Source: Chlamydiota bacterium (lineage in GTDB: Bacteria; Chlamydiota; Chlamydiia; Chlamydiales; SM23-39). Taken from it: a DNA stretch of 8,072 nucleotides. Both the position numbers and the translations under genes were made by a program. Every line of letters starts with the position of its first letter. The first letter of the stretch is position 1. The notes below the pieces were generated by a model. It had not been told where the DNA came from. It ran no database searches and was given only the letters and a program-made list of their open reading frames with translations. Positions 4,809 through 8,072 of this stretch are shown piece after piece. The stretch covers positions 1 to 8,072 of the forward strand of contig DAIDLB010000290.1 in the NCBI GenBank assembly GCA_027449725.1. Direction: 5' to 3'.

Positions 4809-7364
4809 GTCGACCCTCCTGCGACGCCTACGGTTGCCATCCAGTTGAAACCGCGCCAGCCTAATTGGCGCTATGAGATTGTGGAAGCCTTTCCGAGCGG
4901 ACACCCGAAAAAAGCGCTCTTTTTTGAGCCGGTGGCAGGAGCTCCGGACCGCCCCGTCAAGGAAGTGATTTGGCACGAACAGGGAAGCGTTGCTTCCGAG
5001 GCTGACGTAATCCAAATCGAGGAGTCGGAGCCGGCCTTTTCGTTTTGGGGCTGCCAGGTCGTTCCTCATGGAACCAAGGTTGATTTTTCCCCGAAGGGGG
5101 AGCCGATTGGAGCCGCCAGGTACAATCGGGGGCTTCTCGACGGCGAGTGGGCCAGGTTTTATCCAGATGGGCGCATCCAAGCTCTCTCCCATTATCAACA
5201 AGGCGTTTTGGAAGGATCTGCCGAATCCTTTTATGAAAATGGGCAAAAGAAGGAGACCTGTTTTTATCAAGGAGGGGTGCTCCAGGGCGATGCGGTTCTC
5301 TATTCCGAATCGGGCGCGAAGCTATCCCTTGTCCCCTACGTCGATGGACAAATCGAGGGGATGGCGATGGAGTGGCATCCGGATGGGGCGATCAAGTCGC
5401 AGAGCCAGTATGTACAGGGGACGCTTCATGGAGACGGAAAAAATCCCGCTTATGTGCGTTACGACGAAAAGCGGAATCTGGTCGAAGTGTGCGATTTCAG
5501 GTCCGGACAACGGGTTGGCCTCCACATCGGCTATCTGGCCAATGGCAAGGAGTGCTACCGCGTAAATTATAAGCAGGGGAAAAGAGAGGGGCGCGAACAG
5601 TTTTTCGGAGAAGACGGCGCGCTTTTAGGCGAGGGATCGTATAAAGGGGGGAAGCCGGTCGGACGTCATTGGCGCAAATATCCGAACGGAAAAGAAGCGA
5701 TGGTCGCCCTCTACAATGATAAGGGCGTTTTGCTTGAGCCTGTCATTGAGCGGAATGAAGAGGGGATCATTGTGCGCAAGTTCTCTCTCAAGGACGAGAA
5801 AAAGCATGGTCTTTATAACGAATATTATCCGGACGGCTCCCCTAAGATCGAATACTGCTTCGACGAAGATCTTTTGCAGGGAGAGCAGAGGGAGTACTTT
5901 TTAGGCGGGCAAATCAAGACCCGCACCTATTTCAGCAAAGGCCAGCGGGATGGAATTCATGAGGAGTGGCGTGAAAACGGGCTCCTTTCCTGCCGCGGCC
6001 ACTTTTCCGAGAACCTGAGAGACGGCCAGATGGCGATGTGGCATCCGAACGGCCTCTGCCAGTATGAGGGGTCGTTCAAAAAGGATCTGCCGGAGGGAGT
6101 CTTTTCCGAATGGCATGAAAACGGACAGCTCAAGAGCCGCGCCGAGTATGCCGATGGACGTAAAATGGGTTGGATGCGCGAGTGGAGCGAAGCCGGAGAT
6201 CTCCTCGTCGAAGGGTTTTATGAAAATGATCAGCCGCACGGCCTTCTTTTGGGGTGGTGGAAAGCTGACCTGATACGTGCTCGCCAGCGTTTCGAGCATG
6301 GAAAAAAAGAGGGGCTTCAGGAGTGGTTCTATGAAAATGGACAGCCCGAAAGGATCATCTCGTTTGCAAAGGATGAGATGGAAGGCGAATGGAAAGCGTG
6401 GTATCCCGACGGCACTCTCCGTTCCGTCCAGCATTTCAGGGCGAATAAACCGGTAGGCGATCATTTCGAATATTTTTCCAGGGCTGTTGCCAAACAATAT
6501 GAGGCAAGGATCGCACGCGCCTATCAGTTCAACGAAGAAGGACAACTCCATGGCGAAGAAAAAACCTATTATCCCGATGGGACCCTGCAGTCGCTCCTCG
6601 TCTATGCGGATGGCCTGCTCGACGGCGCCAAGCAGATGTTCGATCCTAAAGGCGCTCTGGTCGAAGAGGCCTGCTATGCCAAGGGCAAGATGGAAGGGCG
6701 CTATTCCCAGAAGGGACAGGATGGGCGCGAATTTGTCTTTCACTATAAGAACAACCTGAAAGACGGACCGCACATCGTCTATTTCCCGCCGAATGAGCAG
6801 GGGGAGAAAATTCCCGCGGTTGAAGCGATGTATGAAGAGGACCAGCTCCAAGGGCTTGTGGTTGAATATAGCGCCCAGGGCAAGAAAATGGGAGAAACCC
6901 CCTACGTCAATGGAAAAAAAGAGGGCGTGGCCACCTATTATGACCAAACGGGAAAGATCGCCGCGACGATCACCTTCAAAGACGATGTGCGAAATGGATG
7001 GGCGATCCAGTTCTTCCCTTCCGGAAAGATGTTTCGGGAGACCCATTTTGCAAATGATCTGCGCGACGGGGAAGAGCGCTCTTACTTTGAAGGGGGACAG
7101 CTTGCGTCGGTCTGCCGCTATACGAAGGACCGCCTCGATGGGTTGAGCCAGAGCTGGAATGCGGAGGGTATTCTTGTCTTTGAAGCCGAATATTGGGATG
7201 GGCTTAAGCACGGCAAGTTCAACAAGTACTACGACGATGGAAGGCCCTATCTTGAGCAGAACTTTGTGAGCGATGCGCTCCATGGCCTCAAGCGCAAGTT
7301 TGACAGGGAAGGAAGGGAGTCTATCGCATGGTACGAAGCGGGTGCAGTGGTTGATCGCCGCTAA
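4749..7364 (+). CDS. Exported MORN_2/YwqK-like repeat protein
   Basis: This is a large protein of 871 residues whose function I cannot name. It starts with a typical Sec signal peptide (MKILRPLVALLLAVQAPVFA), with a likely cut after Ala20. A proline-rich, poorly defined stretch runs to about residue 104. The rest, 105-871, is a continuous array of about 31 units of 24 residues of the type LxxGxxxxaYPxGxxxxxxxYxxG. This is the MORN_2 pattern that databases often label 'YwqK family antitoxin'. No enzymatic motif, no second membrane segment and no anchor are visible. I chose ATG 4749 over the in-frame TTG 4689 because it starts exactly at the signal peptide; TTG 4689 lies inside the upstream gene. 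The Shine-Dalgarno is weak (GGTTGG). Such arrays usually serve as binding scaffolds; with a signal peptide and a T2SS next door, a secreted, periplasmic or outer-surface role is inferred. An antitoxin role is unlikely, since no toxin gene lies nearby and the protein is exported. Confidence 0.93.
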   Translation: MKILRPLVALLLAVQAPVFAVDPPATPTVAIQLKPRQPNWRYEIVEAFPSGHPKKALFFEPVAGAPDRPVKEVIWHEQGSVASEADVIQIEESEPAFSFWGCQVVPHGTKVDFSPKGEPIGAARYNRGLLDGEWARFYPDGRIQALSHYQQGVLEGSAESFYENGQKKETCFYQGGVLQGDAVLYSESGAKLSLVPYVDGQIEGMAMEWHPDGAIKSQSQYVQGTLHGDGKNPAYVRYDEKRNLVEVCDFRSGQRVGLHIGYLANGKECYRVNYKQGKREGREQFFGEDGALLGEGSYKGGKPVGRHWRKYPNGKEAMVALYNDKGVLLEPVIERNEEGIIVRKFSLKDEKKHGLYNEYYPDGSPKIEYCFDEDLLQGEQREYFLGGQIKTRTYFSKGQRDGIHEEWRENGLLSCRGHFSENLRDGQMAMWHPNGLCQYEGSFKKDLPEGVFSEWHENGQLKSRAEYADGRKMGWMREWSEAGDLLVEGFYENDQPHGLLLGWWKADLIRARQRFEHGKKEGLQEWFYENGQPERIISFAKDEMEGEWKAWYPDGTLRSVQHFRANKPVGDHFEYFSRAVAKQYEARIARAYQFNEEGQLHGEEKTYYPDGTLQSLLVYADGLLDGAKQMFDPKGALVEEACYAKGKMEGRYSQKGQDGREFVFHYKNNLKDGPHIVYFPPNEQGEKIPAVEAMYEEDQLQGLVVEYSAQGKKMGETPYVNGKKEGVATYYDQTGKIAATITFKDDVRNGWAIQFFPSGKMFRETHFANDLRDGEERSYFEGGQLASVCRYTKDRLDGLSQSWNAEGILVFEAEYWDGLKHGKFNKYYDDGRPYLEQNFVSDALHGLKRKFDREGRESIAWYEAGAVVDRR
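5061..7364 (+). repeat. Array of about 31 MORN_2-like 24-residue (72-base) repeats
   Basis: The units cover residues 105-871 of the repeat protein. In each unit Gly4, an aromatic at 9 or 10, Gly13, an aromatic near 21 and Gly/Asp/Asn at 24 are the most constant positions. Most units are exactly 24 residues, including nine in a row at residues 351-566 (5799-6446) and six in a row at 699-842. The exceptions are 29 residues (225-253), a degenerate double unit of 49 (302-350), 32 (567-598), 23 (647-669), 29 (670-698) and the last unit of 29 (843-871). The period is clear in protein but not obvious as identical DNA, so the copies are old and diverged. Confidence 0.92.
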
Positions 7365-7374
7365 GCCAGGCAAA

Positions 7375-7421
7375 TATACCACAATCGGCCAAAAACTTGG
7401 AATTTGGCCGATTGTGGTATA
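7375..7421. terminator. Perfect 19-bp inverted repeat between convergent genes, possible bidirectional terminator
   Basis: The arms at 7375-7393 and 7403-7421 are perfectly complementary (19 bp, starting TATACCACAATCGGCC) around a 9-base loop AACTTGGAA. It begins 10 bases after the stop of the repeat protein and ends 53 bases before the stop of the - strand gene, the usual place for a shared terminator. On the + strand no T-run follows (ACGGCTGCA), and on the - strand there is only TTT. It is therefore not a standard intrinsic terminator; it could be an RNA-stabilising hairpin, a protein-binding palindrome or a copy of a small repeat element. Confidence 0.6.
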
Positions 7422-7474
7422 ACGGCTGCATTTCAAGATATTCTCGGGCATGATCTCTTCCTGCCCGAGTCGAT

Positions 7475-8072
7475 TCACTTCCTCAGCAGGTCTTTGTGGA
7501 TTTCCCTTTGCTCGCGCAAAGAACAAAAGGGACTTGGCTCAAAGCTTGGAATTTCAACTCTGAACGACCATCTATTCGTAGCTCCGGAAAATGAGCTGAT
7601 GAGTTTGGTTACAAAGATCCCCACTTCTTCTTTTGAATCAGTGGAAGCCCTTGCTCTCAACAGTGAGAACGCTGCCGTTCGGACTGTTGTACAGTTTCTG
7701 AACTCATCAGTAAAAAATTCCAAAGTGGGTTTATAGTCCTTTTTGTCGAGAACCTCATAAGGAGACTTTGGCGGAAAAAAAGATTTAAGAATCCAAAAGA
7801 CGTTTCCGCCGAATCCGAATGTGGCTGCTTTCAGCATGGATTGGATAGAAATATCCTGGACGGAGACAGGATGAATTTCAACTTTTGCGAAGTCGAATAA
7901 ACCGGCGAGCAATTGCTGTGTCCTGAGAGGAGAATATTTTTGCTGTGCCAAGAGCAGCTCGGTTAGAAGAACGGTAAAATAGTTCAGAGAAACATCCCTC
8001 GTCCAGTCCATAGGTTCGGAAAAAAGTTCTTTGCCGTTGACGAAGACGTTGGCTGCGGGCTCCCTTGCTCCA
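7475..8072 (-). CDS. Hypothetical protein, C-terminal part (start outside window)
   Basis: The frame is open from the window edge (first full codon ends at 8071) to TGA at 7475-7477, giving at least 198 residues. An internal ATG at 8011 exists, but the 20 codons before it read on as plausible protein (NVFVNGKELFSEP), so the true start is probably outside. I do not recognise the family. The visible part begins with leucine-rich, helix-like sequence (YFTVLLTELLLAQ, then TQQLLAGLFDFAKVEI), followed by a hydrophobic, glycine-rich stretch (AATFGFGGNVFWILKSFF) that might touch membrane. The rest is charged with scattered Ser/Thr and shows no catalytic motif I can name. The DNA is AT-richer than the T2SS block by eye. 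The gene converges on the repeat protein gene. A shorter frame overlaps it on the + strand (7404-7736), but its start lies inside the hairpin and its sequence looks less protein-like. Confidence 0.6.
   Translation of the reverse strand, partial: GAREPAANVFVNGKELFSEPMDWTRDVSLNYFTVLLTELLLAQQKYSPLRTQQLLAGLFDFAKVEIHPVSVQDISIQSMLKAATFGFGGNVFWILKSFFPPKSPYEVLDKKDYKPTLEFFTDEFRNCTTVRTAAFSLLRARASTDSKEEVGIFVTKLISSFSGATNRWSFRVEIPSFEPSPFCSLREQREIHKDLLRK

Noticed and set aside
4749..7364. Toxin-antitoxin module based on the YwqK-like repeats
   Set aside because: The repeat type is widespread outside such modules, the protein carries an export signal, and no toxin-like partner is next to it.
5061..7364. 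CRISPR or DNA-level tandem repeat array
   Set aside because: The 72-base period is visible only in the protein; the DNA copies are diverged and there are no identical repeats with spacers.
5901..7526. A 541-codon open frame on the - strand opposite the repeat protein
   Set aside because: It lies almost wholly antisense to the clearly real repeat gene. Its openness follows from the codon use and periodicity of that gene, and its translation shows no domain or credible start.
7404..7736. A 110-codon + strand frame after the repeat gene
   Set aside because: Its TTG start sits inside the right arm of the inverted repeat, there is no ribosome binding site, and it is antisense to a longer frame that continues to the window edge.

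Overview
The window carries the core of a type II secretion (T2SS) operon, followed by a large exported repeat protein, and ends in the 3' part of an unrelated gene on the opposite strand. The best guess for the source is a member of the Chlamydiota, probably an environmental or symbiont lineage. That guess rests on the gene order secretin, ATPase, inner-membrane platform, GspG-like pseudopilin, second small pseudopilin, on the short atypical GspG, and on the large YwqK/MORN_2-type repeat protein. The assignment is by recognition only, and another PVC-group bacterium is possible. GC content of the T2SS block is, by eye, somewhat above 50%, higher than in the well-known chlamydial genomes.

Layout on the + strand: gspD (start lies outside the window, to 1112), gspE (1109-2680), gspF (2667-3851), a gspG-like pseudopilin (3871-4272) and a gspH-like pseudopilin (4262-4702). 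The genes overlap by 4, 14 and 11 bases, except for a 19-base gap between gspF and gspG, so this is almost certainly one translationally coupled operon. A 46-base gap holding a plausible sigma-70-type promoter separates it from an 871-residue protein (4749-7364). That protein has a Sec signal peptide followed by about 31 copies of a 24-residue MORN_2/YwqK-like unit, and nothing else.

Ten bases after its stop lies a perfect 19-bp inverted repeat with a 9-base loop (7375-7421), with no T-run after it. Beyond it the sequence becomes AT-richer by eye, and an open frame on the - strand (7475 to the window end) encodes the C-terminal part of a protein I do not recognise. The two transcription units converge on the inverted repeat.

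How the parts should work together: GspE (cytoplasmic ATPase) and GspF (membrane platform) drive assembly of a pseudopilus from GspG/GspH-type subunits, and this pushes folded periplasmic proteins through the GspD secretin. The repeat protein reaches the periplasm by Sec and is a candidate substrate or partner of this machine, but that link rests only on position. The main oddities are that both pseudopilins lack the glycine expected just before the prepilin peptidase cut, the repeat array keeps a very strict period, gspF contains A9-G6 and G8 tracts, and the inverted repeat is unusually perfect.
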